Assembly: GCA_002786065.1 (NCBI GenBank)
Contig: NHNY01000029.1
Coordinates: forward strand, 62,001-126,000
Direction: 5' to 3'
DNA: 64,000 bases
DNA from: Microcyclospora pomicola
Taxonomy: Eukaryota; Ascomycota; Dothideomycetes; Capnodiales
A program made the translations under genes and the position numbers. Below the pieces are notes generated by a model that saw only the letters and a program-made list of their open reading frames with translations, did not search any database and had not been told where the DNA came from. Each line of letters begins with the position of its first letter. Positions within the stretch are counted from its first letter, which is position 1. Of this stretch, positions 1 to 11,435 are shown one piece after another.

Positions 1-842
1 CGACCTATGTAGAGCTAGACACGTGCGCGGCGCAGCTAGAAGCTGAACCGCAGTTAGCCCCACCACGTAAAGTGCGACAAGCGTGCATCGGTCGTTGCTT
101 GTCTGCAACATCGGGGCTTGGCGGTACTCTACGGCGTACATAGTCTGCCGATCGACCGGGCAAACAAAGCACCGTCACGGCACCGACCTGATCAATCACG
201 GCGAGACACAAACAATAATGCCTCAGAACTCAATCTCAGCCCCGCTGTTGGGGGAACGGCCGCATGATCCTTCGAGTGCCTCCACGGCGTCGCTGACTGC
301 GCCGCATTCGCCTCGACTGATAAGCATCTCGGACACCATTTGCTCGTCCTTGCACCCTTCTCCAACATGGTGGTATTACACGTGAAAGATTGTGGGGGCA
401 AGGCTGGAGCACCAACAACGCTTGGCTGGTATCAAGCTTCGAGGTAAGACTTGGATGCGTCGAGTATGCAGGCGTCTATTGGCTCGCGCTGGCTATCGTT
501 CGCGTCGCACGTTGGTGATCTCTAGCAATGACTCTCCGGCTGGAAGCTTCCAAAGTCGGATTGAGCCATGTGATGGCCAGCTGCTCAGCATGCAGACGCA
601 CGTGGATCGAAAGCGAGAGTGTTCGTAAGTGTAGCTCCGTCTGTCAACTCCCAGACCCCAAAACGTAGTTGGGAATGCGAGGCAGCTTAAATCCCCGCCG
701 TCCGCGCACTTCCTCAGCACCGACTCATCCCTTGCGTCCCTTGTGACCCTACCTGTAGTTCTCGCTCGAGAGTGACGCAACTTCCTTCTAGCATCCTCTT
801 AGCTACACTGACCAGCGACGCGTTACGCCCCCAGCCCTCGCC
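1..842. other. Intergenic, left edge of window
   Basis: No coding region can be supported here. Open frames are short, overlap on both strands and show no recognisable domain. The last 150 bases or so are presumably the promoter and 5' leader of the ammonium transporter that starts at 843. Confidence 0.5.
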
Positions 843-2452
843 ATGGCTACGAACGTGACGGCGGAAATCACCTCGCTCGAGACGCCAGACTGGCTGGACA
901 CGGGCGACAATGCCTGGCAGTTGACGGCCGCGTCGCTGGTCGCGTTGCAATCGGTACCCGGGCTGTGTCTCCTGTACGCTGGCATCGTGAAGAGGAAGTG
1001 GGCGGTGAACTCCATGTTCATGGCCTTTCACGCCTTTGCTGCGGTGCTGATCTGCTGGGGTATGATATCCATATAGCTCGAAGCTGATATGATCGAGGTC
1101 CAGGTCGGAGGTACTGACATCCCGTGACTAGTCATCTGGGCCTACAAGGTCGCGTTCGGCATCTACATGCTTCCCTTTGCTGGCCGTCCAGGACCTGTCC
1201 TCACGTTCTCCATCGTCTTCGCAGCCATTACTGTGATTCTCGTCGCAGGTGCATATCTCGCCCGTATGGACTTCCGTGCCTGGATGATATTCGTCCCGCT
1301 CTGGCTTACATTCAGTTACTGCATCGGGGCATACAGCATCTGGGGCGGGGGCTTTCTTTACAAGCTGGGGGTGATTGACTACTCCGGTGGATATGTCATT
1401 CATCTGAGCTCTGGCACGGCTGGCTTCGTTGGTGCATGGTGGATTGGTCCAAGATTGAAGACAGATCGAGAGAACTTCCAGCCGAACAATGTCCTAGCCA
1501 TGATGACTGGCGCTGGCATCCTATGGATTGGCTGGAACGGGTTCAACGGTGGTGTAAGTGGACATCCTTGGGGACGATCAACAGAGAGCGAGACATGCTG
1601 ACAAAGTTCACAGGATCCATACGCAGCTTCGCCGGACGCCGGTGTTGCGGTATTGAACACCAACATCTGCACAGCAATGTCAATGCTTACCTGGACTTGT
1701 ATGGACATCATCTTCTACAAGAAACCTTCCATCATCGGCGCGATCAATGGCATGATCACTGGTCTTGTAGCCATCACTCCGGCTGCTGGCGTGATCGCAG
1801 GTTGGGCCGCCATCGTCTTTGGTCTGTGTTCTGGGAGTATTCCTTGGTAGGTTGGCGCTAGTACATCATGATATGCCAAGCGTGAGACTAACCTAGCAAC
1901 AGGATCAGCATGAACATCGCCGGCAAGAAATGGAGCGTCTTCACACATCACGTCGACGATTGCCTTGGTATCACGCACACCCACATGGTTGCTGGCGCGC
2001 TCGGCGGTTTTCTGACCGGAATTTTCGCCACCGAAGAGGGTACCTACGCCTTTGGCCTGACCAACCCTGGTGGTGCCATTGACCGCAACGGCCGACAGGT
2101 GTGGGTTCAGATCGTCAGCGCGCTGTTCATCATCGGCTGGAATCTAGTCTGGACGAGTCTGATCATGATGTTCATCAAGTACGTCCTCCGCATCCCGTTG
2201 CGCATGTCCGATGAGGACCTGTTGATTGGCGACGATGCCATTCACGGCGAAGAGGCGTATTACTTCGCCGATGATGTGGTTGGGCGGGAGCCGTCCCCGG
2301 GAGATGAGCTGCATGCCATGGAGCGAATGCAGAAGATCCAGGCCACGCAGAAGGGTCCCACCGTGATTCATGGTCGCGACCTGGAGGAAGGAAACAATCA
2401 TGGTGGAGCAAGCGCGAGTAAGGAGGCAGAGCGAGAAGTCAAGATGGATTGA
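843..2452 (+). CDS. Ammonium transporter, AMT2/MEP-alpha-like
   Basis: Polytopic plasma-membrane ammonium channel/transporter of the Amt/Mep/Rh family, predicted 473 residues. Exons are 843-1059, 1132-1553, 1614-1846 and 1903-2452; all junctions are GT-AG and the frame closes exactly. The N-terminal block resembles plant AMT2 and prokaryotic Amt proteins ([16 protein letters not shown], then [14 protein letters not shown]) rather than the usual fungal Mep1/2/3 pattern. The motifs [17 protein letters not shown] and [14 protein letters not shown] are also AMT2-like. The twin pore histidines are present, near residue 163 (VIHLSSG) and residue 318 ([10 protein letters not shown]). The C-terminal tail is hydrophilic and keeps the HGEEAY element found after the last helix in this clade. 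The first ATG after an in-frame stop-rich leader was chosen as the start. Family assignment is firm; placement in the AMT2/MEP-alpha clade is from remembered sequence likeness. Confidence 0.95.
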
Positions 2453-4398
2453 CGGAGTCTCGAATGAGATGTAATGACAGGAAACTGCCTCCAATTGAGA
2501 TGACAGAGGAAATTTTACGCTGCATCTTCATGTGTGCGGCTTGTACAATCGCTCAGGCTCCTCATGGTGCGTCCAGTCGGTAGTAGATCTTGCAGGTCGC
2601 CTCCGCTAGCCAACAGTGTTACGCAAGAAAGCTGCTCGGCCATCATGTCGCGTGCGGACTCGATCGGCGAGTTGCGGAGGTGCTGCCTGAAGCATTTGAC
2701 GGAGATCCTCCATTCACGGAGCTTTCAGCGTCTCACGCGGGAGTGGCACACACGGCAGGCACCTGTGTCCGTCCACAGGAGAATGTGAACAGAGCCCTTG
2801 CGTCCCGTCACACAATGACACCAGGAATGCGGCATGTGAACCGAGAGGTGCCGCAAAGTAGATTGTACATGATCTCGGGAGACTCCTGCAGCTCCAATCA
2901 GCAGCAATAATAATCACTCCAAGAAGTGGCTGGATGCGCTTGGGACATGTCAGCTGTGTTCTCGGCTAGAGCTGCTTAGCATGCATCCTGTTCTCAATTT
3001 TTCACACGGGTTTTGTAAGACGCCAGCCACGTAGAGGGGATGCTTACGCAGACGGCATGCTAGAACATCAGAACCCACTCGATGCCGAGATGTAGTGCTC
3101 CGAGATCTGCTCGATTTCAAAGTGTGTGGCTGGTTTCGACTCGATGACTTCACGCTGCATGTGTCGAGCCCATGTCGTGCGATCTGCGAGCCGCGTTTCT
3201 GAAAAGCTTGGGTCTGGGGAAGAACTTGACCTCGACTCATCATCACATCGTGACTATAGAACGTGCCGTTATCGATACCTATAGGGCAAGTCTCGATATT
3301 CCTCGACCGTTCCGTTTTCATGTAGAAACATGATGAGTCGGCGTCGCCTTCTTGCCAATTTGCCATGAATGGGAAATCACAGCCGCGAAGGTGGTTATAG
3401 TCGCGGTTGGGACTCTGCTGCGGGTGCATGCATGATGTGCCGTGTCAAACACGATCCTTGCAATTTCGAGGTCTGCTGTGGTCCTCGGTTTGTGTCCCGT
3501 CGCTGGCGGTGAATCGAATCAGATTTGCCGGGGCCGTGATGCATCGTGAAAACAGCAGGGATCATGAGCCGTGATCAAGGGGCGACTCCCATATTTCCGA
3601 CCGTCCAACTGAAGACGAGCATCAGAATGTCTCGTCATACCAGCTTCTGGACCGGCCCATCCGAGACTGGCACTCGCAAGAAATACGGCCTCGAATTCAG
3701 GAAAGCTGGACAGAAACTCCACGCGCGTAGTCTTGCCACTTGCAAAGTCTAAGCCACGAGTGTTGGGCACGTCATGAGGCGGGACGCCGTCGAAGTTTAG
3801 CGGCGGACGTGAACGACACGTCTCGGTGGGATTGAGAGAGGTGAGATGAGATGAGGCGAGACCGTGGAATGCGTCCTCGACGATATGGCGTTGTGGCGGA
3901 GACAGATCATGTCCCTCACAGACGCGTATGTACAGGTCTTGTCGGGCCAATCGAGGTGAATAAAATATCGTCATGGGGTGAACGAGCGGCATGTCGCGCC
4001 CTAATGTACTTCTGGAACACACCCTGGTCCTTCATCACGACTAGCACTGAACCTGACTGCAGCTCCAACTGGAAGTCTAGACAGTGCATGTGATGGGAGC
4101 TTGACCCCGATGACGATGCTGCTGCTTGATGGATCCATTGTGTGATAAGTCAAGGCAAGTACATCACGTTCTAATCTTCACCTCGACATACCTTACTTTA
4201 CGCTTCTACCAACGACTCCGTCTGCTCGCCTCCTGTCCCAGCAACAGCCAATCTCGCCTGTGCTGTCTCAGCCCGCGCGTGAGACTGAGCTCGGTTCTTC
4301 TTCGTTCACCCGTACACATCCCAGCCGAATATTTCACCTGATATCGCCTTCTGCTGTACCACCTCCATTCTAAAACTCCTCCCCATCAGCCCAGCACA
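2453..4398. other. Intergenic; no supported gene
   Basis: About 1.9 kb without a recognisable gene. Two minus-strand frames (2950-3429 and 3519-3992) are open for more than 150 codons but match nothing known to me, lack a clear exon arrangement and are not offered as genes. The final 250 bases are pyrimidine-rich and look like the promoter and 5' leader of the aquaporin gene. Confidence 0.4.
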
Positions 4399-5772
4399 AT
4401 GAATATCAACGTAAGTTTCCAGTCGACAGCACTGTCACAATCCCCAAAACCATGTCTGATGAATCTCTCATCCAGGCCCCCTTGCAAGGCGCGGCCATCG
4501 CGCTGCCCTTCACCAGAGCCGCCAACCCAAACAAACGCGGAGAGCTCGAGAAGGATGACAGTGCTATGCGCCTGCCATTGCTGAAACGATTTCCCGATTC
4601 GGTGCGCAACCATTTTGTTGCCATGTGCGGTGAATACGTCGGAACTGTCTTGTTCCTGTTCTTCGCCCTCGGTGGCACACAGGTCGCCAACAACATTCCT
4701 ACATCTTCTGGAGAGAGCATTACAGAAGTCGGTAGCAATCCGCAGCAGCTACAGTACATCGCTCTGTGCTTCGGCTTCTCTTTGGCCGTCAATGCCTGGG
4801 TTTTCTTCCGCATCAGTGGAGGACTCTTCAACCCCGCGGTCACGTTCGGCATGTGTCTGATCGGTGCGCTGCCATGGCTTCGAGGCGCTTTGTTGTTCTT
4901 TGTGCAGCTCCTCGGAGGCTTGACCGCTGCTGCTCTGGTCGCCTGCATGTTTCCTGGCGGCCTCAACGTTCAGACTACATTGGGAGGTGGGACGACAGTG
5001 GTGCAGGGCTTGTTCATCGAGATGTTCTTGACGGCTGAGCTCGTCTTCACCATCTTCATGCTTGCGGCCGAAAAGCACAAGGGTACTTTCATCGCACCCG
5101 TCGGCATCGGTCTCTCACTCTTCGTCGCCGAGCTGGTTGGTGTATACTTCACCGGTGGTTCGCTGAACCCTGCCCGTTCCTTCGGTCCTGCTGTTGTCAA
5201 CCACAACTTCCACGGCTACCACTGGAGTAAGTTCCACTTTCCCCTCCTCAATAGACATGACAGAATCGCTAACAGTACCTCCAGTCTACTGGCTTGGCCC
5301 GATCCTCGGCTCGCTCGTCGCCGCCGGCTTCTACAAGTTCATCAAGGTCCTGGAATATGAGACCGCCAACCCCGACCAAGACGCGGCCGACGCGGCCGAA
5401 GCGGAAGCGAAAGCCATGAACGCCGAGCTGCACGCTCACCGCGACACCAACTTCGTCCCGCCAGGCACCTCCCACTCCACCGGCTCCAAGAGCGGCATGC
5501 ACAACCCCTTCCACCGCAAGCGCCCCGCCCCCAGCAACACCTACGGCGGATTCGCCGAGCGTCTAGACGGTGCGAGTGCTGCGCCCCCACGCCAGAACAG
5601 TTTCTCACCCGCCATGGCGTCTGCGAACGACCAATTCGCCGGTCTCTCGGAAGGTGGCATGCACGGCGGACAGAACGACGGACACACCGATGCTGTACAC
5701 AGCCCGGCCATGGTGGTCAACGACGAACTAATGGATCGTCGTCTTGGGCGTGGAGCGAGCTATATGGCATAA
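4399..5772 (+). CDS. Aquaporin (MIP family)
   Basis: Membrane water channel of the major intrinsic protein family. The favoured model has exons 4399-4410, 4476-5226 and 5285-5772 (416 residues). The first ATG is followed after four codons by a GTAAGT donor, and the acceptor at 4474-4475 restores the frame. An unspliced start at 4452 would give 420 residues with a different N-terminus. Both half-pore motifs are intact: LFNPAVTFG (Asn about 123) and SLNPARSFGP (Asn about 235, with the filter Arg). The last intron splits the typical HWIYWLGP motif before helix 6. The position that is usually His in water-specific channels, in GLSLFVAELVG, reads Glu here. The roughly 150-residue cytoplasmic tail is hydrophilic and low in complexity. 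Glycerol channels of the GlpF type usually carry an Asp/Gly-rich filter, so water transport is the likelier role, but the substrate is not proven. Confidence 0.93.
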
Positions 5773-7390
5773 ATCACCAATCTCATGATGCCATGAGATC
5801 ACTTCTACCCCATGCGTTCTTCCCGTCGATCGTGAGAACATGGCCCACGATCCTAAGGTTTTCCTTCACGAGCATACATACATACACACCACGGAAGAGC
5901 ATTGGGCGCTACGGAATTGCGATATTAGGGCATGCGAGGTACCTTTGCTTTATGGGTTTTTGCTAGCGAGGCGTTGAGCATACGACATGGAAAATGGGGG
6001 AGGCTGCTGCGGTCTGCTGCGATTTTGTTCCTTGCCTCATCATCAAATGGCTTGCTGGTACTTAAAAAGGGTAGCTTTTGCATAATGTGGAGCTGGAGAA
6101 AACCTGTGTAATGAGACGAAGTTCCACTTACCTTATGATCGAGTCTTGACCGCAAACGGCTGTGTGAACTATCGTAGAACTGGGAAGCCGCCCCAGTCCA
6201 TCCCTTACCTGACACTCAATGTACTTGACGATCACGTTTACAAGTAAGGTAAGGCAGATGACTTCGCTGCTTACCGTACATGTAAGGTATGTTCCATCCG
6301 TGGATATACATAGGTACCTTGGTAGGTAACGACGAATCGAAGCTGAACCTGCTCCGCAAGGTATGCCCTTATTCAACTCCACGTCGACGCTGTTCATAGA
6401 GTAAGTCATCTCGTTTATTAGGTGATCTGATGAAGGCATATATGGCATCGTCTCTATTTACCTACCTACATTTACATCTCAACAACCGCAGTCGCCAGTC
6501 CGTCGCCACAGCACCCTCAGTTCGCCCGTCCAGCATCTTGCTCTTCCTCATGATATCTTGGGACATCCACATCCACATCCACATACACCTCCTCGCCTCA
6601 TCTCATTCTTTCCCTTTCCCTATCCCCTTTCCCTGCTCCGGCATCTGTTCATCCATCCATGATCCATCCATCCATCAACCCACCCCATCCATGCATTCAT
6701 CAATCCGTAGTGAGGTAGGCACAGAACTCGCAGGGCTCATGTAGCCAGCCAGCCAGCAAGCATAAGCCAGCAGCGGAGTAGACAAGTCAGCAGCTGATTG
6801 AACGGGCGGGCTGGATGCGGTACAGGGGTAATTCGTCTTTGAGCGGCATCGTGCTGCGTTCTTGTACCTTGGGGAGATGCAACAGAAATGGAAAATAAGG
6901 GGGAAGCATGCTTCACGGGGCTAGAGGGGGCAATCTGTATCAGCAGAAGAGGCAGGGCTGTATGTTCCCTGCCTTACCTTATGCAAGAGAGGCTGCTGTT
7001 CTGGCGAGACATTGGCCAACCAGGTATTTACTGTACGGCGAGCATTTGTCGAGGGGTAAGGTGGCGGAACGAGGAGCATGACCGGTCGACGCAATCGAAG
7101 GTGTAGGAACTGATACACATGATTGGGGTCATGGAGTACGTTGGGTCTAGTACTCATGCCTGCGGCTCGTTATCGTCCAACCGTACGAAGTCAAGACACA
7201 GCACCGCAATATCAGGATGAGAAGCGAAAGGCCTTGAAGAGATATGCATTTCATCAGCATCTAGCCTACGAGACAGTAGTGAAAGCACAAGCCCGGACTA
7301 CCAGTATACGCCATGATGCTTCCCATGATTCATGTCCTCCACGACCTCGCTGGTTCCTTCGTTGCAGTGCGATACAGACGTGTCGCTCGC
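5773..7390. other. Intergenic with motif-rich and repetitive stretches
   Basis: About 1.6 kb with no supported gene. It contains many copies of TACCTTA/TAAGGTA-like words between 6126 and 6330 and again near 6970, a CATCCA-type tandem region at 6563-6695, and GCCAGCCAGCCAGC just after it. It separates the 3' end of the aquaporin gene from the 3' end of RPL10. Confidence 0.5.
6563..6695. repeat. CATCCA/CATC simple-sequence tract
   Basis: Imperfect tandem copies of CATCCA and CATC, first as about four ACATCC units near 6563-6588, then as CATCCATC runs near 6649-6680. The block is pyrimidine-rich on the plus strand. It lies in intergenic DNA and has no coding context. Confidence 0.7.
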
Positions 7391-8329
7391 TTAAGCCTCA
7401 GCGCTGAACGCATCCGGGAATCGCCTCATGTTGTACTCAAGAGGACCCTTGTTGCGCAAGAACTGAACGTAGGCACCATCGACACGCACGCGACCGGCCT
7501 TGCGCTTCTCGACGTACTCCTCACGGCGGAGGGGGGTGAAGCCCCAGTTCTTGGACACGATGATCTTTTGGCGACCGGGGAACTTGTACTGCGAACGGCG
7601 GAGCGCCTCGATGGCGGTAGCGCGGTCTGCAAGATTGTCAGTCTTCGATCTTGCGGACTGCATCACAAAATGGTTCGACTTACGGGAGTCACGAGTGCGG
7701 ACGGAAAGGAGAATCTGGCCAATGTTGACTCGGGCGACGGAGCCGTTGGGCTTTCCGTAGGCGCCACGCATTCCAGTCTGCAATCTATCGGCACCGGCGC
7801 ACGACAACATCTTGTTGATGCGGACAACGTGGTATGGGTGAGGACGGACGCGCATGTGGAAGGATTCCTTTCCGGCAGTCTTCACGAGGTACCTTTGGCG
7901 GACATGTCAGTCTATGCTCTTGCGATTTCCCATTCCCTTTCTTGCATATCTCCATTCCTCTACTTCTCAGATCGACGTACTTGTTGGCGCAAATGCGGGC
8001 AGCCTCAAGGGCTTCGGAGCTCAGTTGCTCATACTCGTTGGAGACCAAGTGGACGCAGAGGGGGAACTCGTCGACGTTTGCACGCTTGCGACCGAGATCG
8101 AAAATTCGAATCTTGGGGTCTGGCACACCACGGTTGAAGCGGGACTTCGGGTATGGCTGTTCAAGAAATTCTGTCAGTCTTCGTTCGCCATCTCTTGCAT
8201 CTACCTGCTCATCGCCACGATCGCAACGTCTTCCGCTCCGGGCGACGATTCGTGCAGCATTTCCTCCTGGTATCTTTGACATACCTTGTTCTTGCAGTAA
8301 CGGTAGCACCTTGCGGGACGACGAGCCAT
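7391..8329 (-). CDS. RPL10: 60S ribosomal protein L10 (uL16)
   Basis: Large-subunit ribosomal protein uL16, needed for late 60S maturation and subunit joining. Exons on the minus strand are 8329-8285, 8156-7981, 7892-7684 and 7626-7391, giving 221 residues, the length of yeast Rpl10. The start [15 protein letters not shown] and the internal [19 protein letters not shown] and [16 protein letters not shown] are diagnostic. Introns of 127, 88 and 57 bases each carry a CTGAC branch-like site near the acceptor. The upstream in-frame extension to about 8443 lacks family similarity and was not used. The next gene on the same strand upstream is RPL30, another 60S protein, so the two may share regulation, though they are not obviously co-transcribed. 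Confidence 0.97.
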
Positions 8330-8836
8330 TGCAGCGGTGTTTATGGGGGTATTGTTGGTGGTGGGAGTGAGGATAACACCCAGAGTGACGTTCTTCACAT
8401 AAAGAGGTTCGGGGTTGCTTTGAAATCGCAAGTCTTGGCACACGGTTGAATTCGCTTATCAAGCATGTCACGTGCATACAGAATATGAAGGAACATCATG
8501 ATGTGAAGAGTCATTTTGAGTCGAAATGCGTAAACGGTAAAAATTGTGAGTCGAAATAAGTGACCAGTTTCAACTGAAGGACATCACGCTAATGCTGGAA
8601 ATGTCGCTTTGTTCGCCACAAGCCAGTTCTGCAAAGCCGAACACGATGGACGTGACAGCCATTGAGCAAAAGTAGAATTGACAGCTATCAGAGTAGAGCG
8701 CTACAGTGTCGAGTTATTCTCGCACCTCAGATGCATGTTCTCAATTGGTATCCCTGACCATCACGCCGTGAACGCCAGCCTATGCATGAGCTTCATTTCT
8801 CGCCATCCCGCAGGGTCGTCCTAATCTACAGACCAT
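8330..8836. other. Intergenic between RPL30 and RPL10
   Basis: About 500 bases that should hold the RPL10 promoter and 5' leader and the RPL30 3' UTR. No further open frame or RNA gene was recognised. Confidence 0.5.
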
Positions 8837-9434
8837 CTATGCGGCGTTGGTGGACAAGATGTCGGAGTCACCGGCGTCGAGGATGGCCATGGTGGAGCAC
8901 CTGAAGAGCTTACCACAGGCGGTGCCGAGCTCGATCTATATATCACGTCGCACGTCAGCAATTATGTTCCCTCCACAGCTTGCGTGTCTACAAGGCTGCT
9001 TCTCAGGGCTCTTGAAGTTGCCCTCCAGAGCCATGATCGCTCCTTCGCTAGGCATATTGACGACTTTTCACTCGGGTGGGATGCTTACGTTGTTGCCGGA
9101 GAAGTGGTGGACCGTGGTCTTGGCGAGCATGCTGTAGTCTGTGTGCCAATCGAGTCAGTATTGTGGTATGCCTGTCATATATCATGCAGATGCAACTTAC
9201 ACTCGAGCTCAGACTTCCGGAGAGGAGGAGTGTTGCCAGCAATGATGATGAGCTTGGCCTTTCCGAGACGCAACTGCTTGAGAGTCGACTTGTAGCCGAG
9301 TGTGACCTTTCCGGACTGCACGGTATTGTTAGTCCTCGTCGCATTCGAGCTGTGCGCGGCTTGCATACCTTGATAGTCAACGCAAGCTTTGCGTTGATGG
9401 TATCAGAGGTCTTGCTGCTCTTCTTGGGGGCCAT
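8837..9434 (-). CDS. RPL30: 60S ribosomal protein L30 (eL30)
   Basis: Large-subunit ribosomal protein eL30, predicted 109 residues. Exons on the minus strand are 9434-9369, 9315-9201, 9138-9089 and 8935-8837. They read [57 protein letters not shown] and [20 protein letters not shown], all matching the L7Ae/L30e RNA-binding fold of eL30. The frame closes exactly across three introns. The third intron is the longest, at 153 bases. In yeast Rpl30 represses splicing of its own transcript through a kink-turn; whether that holds here cannot be judged from the sequence. Confidence 0.96.
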
Positions 9435-9681
9435 TGCGTCGGTTGGTGAAGTGTTGCACGGGAGGTTGACGATGCGTTGCAATTCTTAAGGAAGTGTCGA
9501 AATGTTCGAGAGGATTTCGAGGTTGTGTGAGAACTCAACGGGTATATCCGAACAACCAATCACATAGACAGATGTAAGGAGAGAGTCATGACTAAGCGAG
9601 GGAACAGATTCAAACACATCAGGCAAGGTAAGGTATGCATGTTGTTCATGTACAGAAAGCCCCCTCATGCATTGCGTTAAC

Positions 9682-10647
9682 TCAAGATGTCGCTGGTAGA
9701 CAGGTAAGGATGGACTGAAGCTTCTTCAACACCACCGCCTGCTCAGCACTGGTCGCATCGGCTTTGGTGTCTGCATGGCCAACACTGATCGATGCATAAC
9801 ACCCTGGCGTATTCACCACATTTGTCTCCGTCGGCAGACGACCTGAGTTGTTGCAGGTTACAACATCGTTACCAGTGACTATTGGCAATGCTGTGTTGAT
9901 CCGGGAGAGGACAAATTTGAACTCTGATGGACTTGAACAGACCGTGTCGTTGGAGGCAGGGTAGTTAACGTTCAGCCAGATGTTGGCTGGCAGGTACGGC
10001 TTGCCCGAAGCGGCCAATGTTTCGGTCACATTCGTCGACAGATCGGCATAGACAACCTCGTACCCCTCCACTGATGCATTCCAAGCAGTCTGAGTACCGG
10101 TAGTGCCGCTGAAGGCAATACCTGGAATGCCCTCCTTTACAGCCTCTGTTGCGGCACCAACTGTTCCTGATAATAAAGTCACAAAGCCAAGATTGGCGCC
10201 TACGTTGGGGCCAGCGACTGCGATGTCGGGAGCTTGCCCAAAGATGCTCATGGAGAGGTTCTGAATGCCGTATCGCATCGCCGTTACTGGGTATGAGTTG
10301 ACGTACTGTGAGAAATCGTCAGTCTCTGTTTGATCTTACAGGAGACAACATAGACACACGTTGAACCGCGGCATTGATGCATTGTTACCGTATGCAGGGC
10401 TGCCTGGCGGACAGGAACCGAACTCGCAACCATCCTTGCCGACTGTCGATGGTGTAGCATCTGATGACCCAGTGCCAGATTCGTTCTCTGCAGGCGCTGA
10501 GATGAATGAGCACAGTCCTGCTCGAGACAAGCTGCTGTAAAATTCTCGAATGTTGATCTCAGCCCATCCATCATCGTTGGATTGCACGACTTTGATGTCT
10601 GCTGCTACAAGAGGCAGCAACGCGAAACCGATCTTTGACCAATGCAT
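9682..10647 (-). CDS. Secreted SurE-like phosphatase/nucleotidase
   Basis: SurE-family survival protein homologue of the fungal secreted acid-phosphatase type, predicted 303 residues. Exons are 10647-10360 and 10305-9682. A short hydrophobic N-terminus (KIGFALLPLVAA) fits a signal peptide. The metal-binding motif VQSNDDGW (Asp25-Asp26) and the second SurE signature PDIAVAGPNVGANLG are present, and the following LLSGTVGAA and GIPGIAFSG complete the fold. Six or more cysteines and several Asn-X-Ser/Thr sites in the C-terminal half agree with secretion. Expected activity is release of phosphate from nucleotides or other phosphomonoesters outside the cell; the exact substrate is unknown. It is divergent from the DUF4267 gene at 11010. 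Confidence 0.92.
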
Positions 10648-11009
10648 TGTAGCGATCTCTTCTTGGTATATGCTGGGAACGTGTCAATGCGTTGCAGTGC
10701 AGAGGAAGAGCAGGTGAATATACTTTATTGTGACCACGAAACAACGGCGACGTGACGATTGGAAAATGTAGATACCTTACCTTTGGCAAGGTAACAATCC
10801 AACCTGTCAAGCCATAGAACGAGGCACGTGGGATGTTCGGCTTGACGCGCTGCGACAGAACCAGGATCCGGGGTCACGGAACTACCTCACGTCGTGCACG
10901 CGCGACCACTGCACAGGATACTACACAGTCACACACCATCCAGCATTCACGATCAACTGCTTAACGCCTTCACAGTTCAGCAAGCGGAACGAAACTCCAC
11001 CGTGTCACC
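10648..11009. promoter_or_regulatory. Shared intergenic promoter, SurE / DUF4267 genes
   Basis: A 362-base spacer between two divergently transcribed genes, so it should hold both promoters. It contains a back-to-back arrangement of the recurrent motif, TACCTTACC followed closely by GGCAAGGTAAC, around 10775-10797. The assignment rests on gene layout only. Confidence 0.45.
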
Positions 11010-11435
11010 ATGGCTTCTAGAATACTGTCTGCTCAATCGGCGGTCTTGCCACGAACTGCTGCGGCCATTGCAGTCGCTCCACTTCTTATGGGCATCATCA
11101 TGATCGCTCGACCTCGTACTGCGCTCGATCTCTTAGAACCCAGGCAAGCAAACAAGCCCAGAACGCCCATGGGACCAGGATCACAGGATGCCCTTCTTCG
11201 ACTGGTTGGCACACGAGATCTATATCTCGCGCTCTCCACTCTTGGCGCGTGGTATTACAGTGATCGCAAAACCTTGGGTTGGCTCCTCCTCCTAGGCTCT
11301 GGTGTTGTTTTTGGTGATGGAGTCGTACAGAGGCAATTCACCGGAGATGGAGAATGGAGGCATTGGAGCTTTGTGCCAGTAATGCTTGGTACCGCTGCCG
11401 GTCTGCTCGGATGGTTAGATGGGCTCGTCGTGTGA
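11010..11435 (+). CDS. DUF4267 family small membrane protein
   Basis: Single-exon gene for 141 residues. Four hydrophobic segments can be seen: about 14-34 (IAVAPLLMGIIMIARP), 67-85 (RDLYLALSTLGAWYY), 90-105 (LGWLLLLGSGVVFGDG) and 118-140. The arrangement, including the central LVGTRDLYLAL and a GDG motif, matches the fungal/bacterial DUF4267 family, whose function is not known. The start is the first ATG in good context (CACCATGG). It sits head to head with the SurE-like gene. Confidence 0.8.
   Translation: MASRILSAQSAVLPRTAAAIAVAPLLMGIIMIARPRTALDLLEPRQANKPRTPMGPGSQDALLRLVGTRDLYLALSTLGAWYYSDRKTLGWLLLLGSGVVFGDGVVQRQFTGDGEWRHWSFVPVMLGTAAGLLGWLDGLVV

Noticed and set aside
3519-4022. Minus-strand frame of about 160 codons
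   Set aside because: Its apparent start at 4022 is GTG. From the first ATG at 3992 it matches no family, and neighbouring frames do not join by plausible introns.
7313-8137. Plus-strand open frame of 274 codons
   Set aside because: It is antisense to the RPL10 exons and introns, which are proven by protein similarity and closed frames.
8157-8284. Possible box C/D snoRNA in RPL10 intron 1
   Set aside because: A GCGATGA word and a CTGA word are only about 45 bases apart, and the CTGA belongs to the CTGAC branch site. Too short and too weak for a snoRNA.
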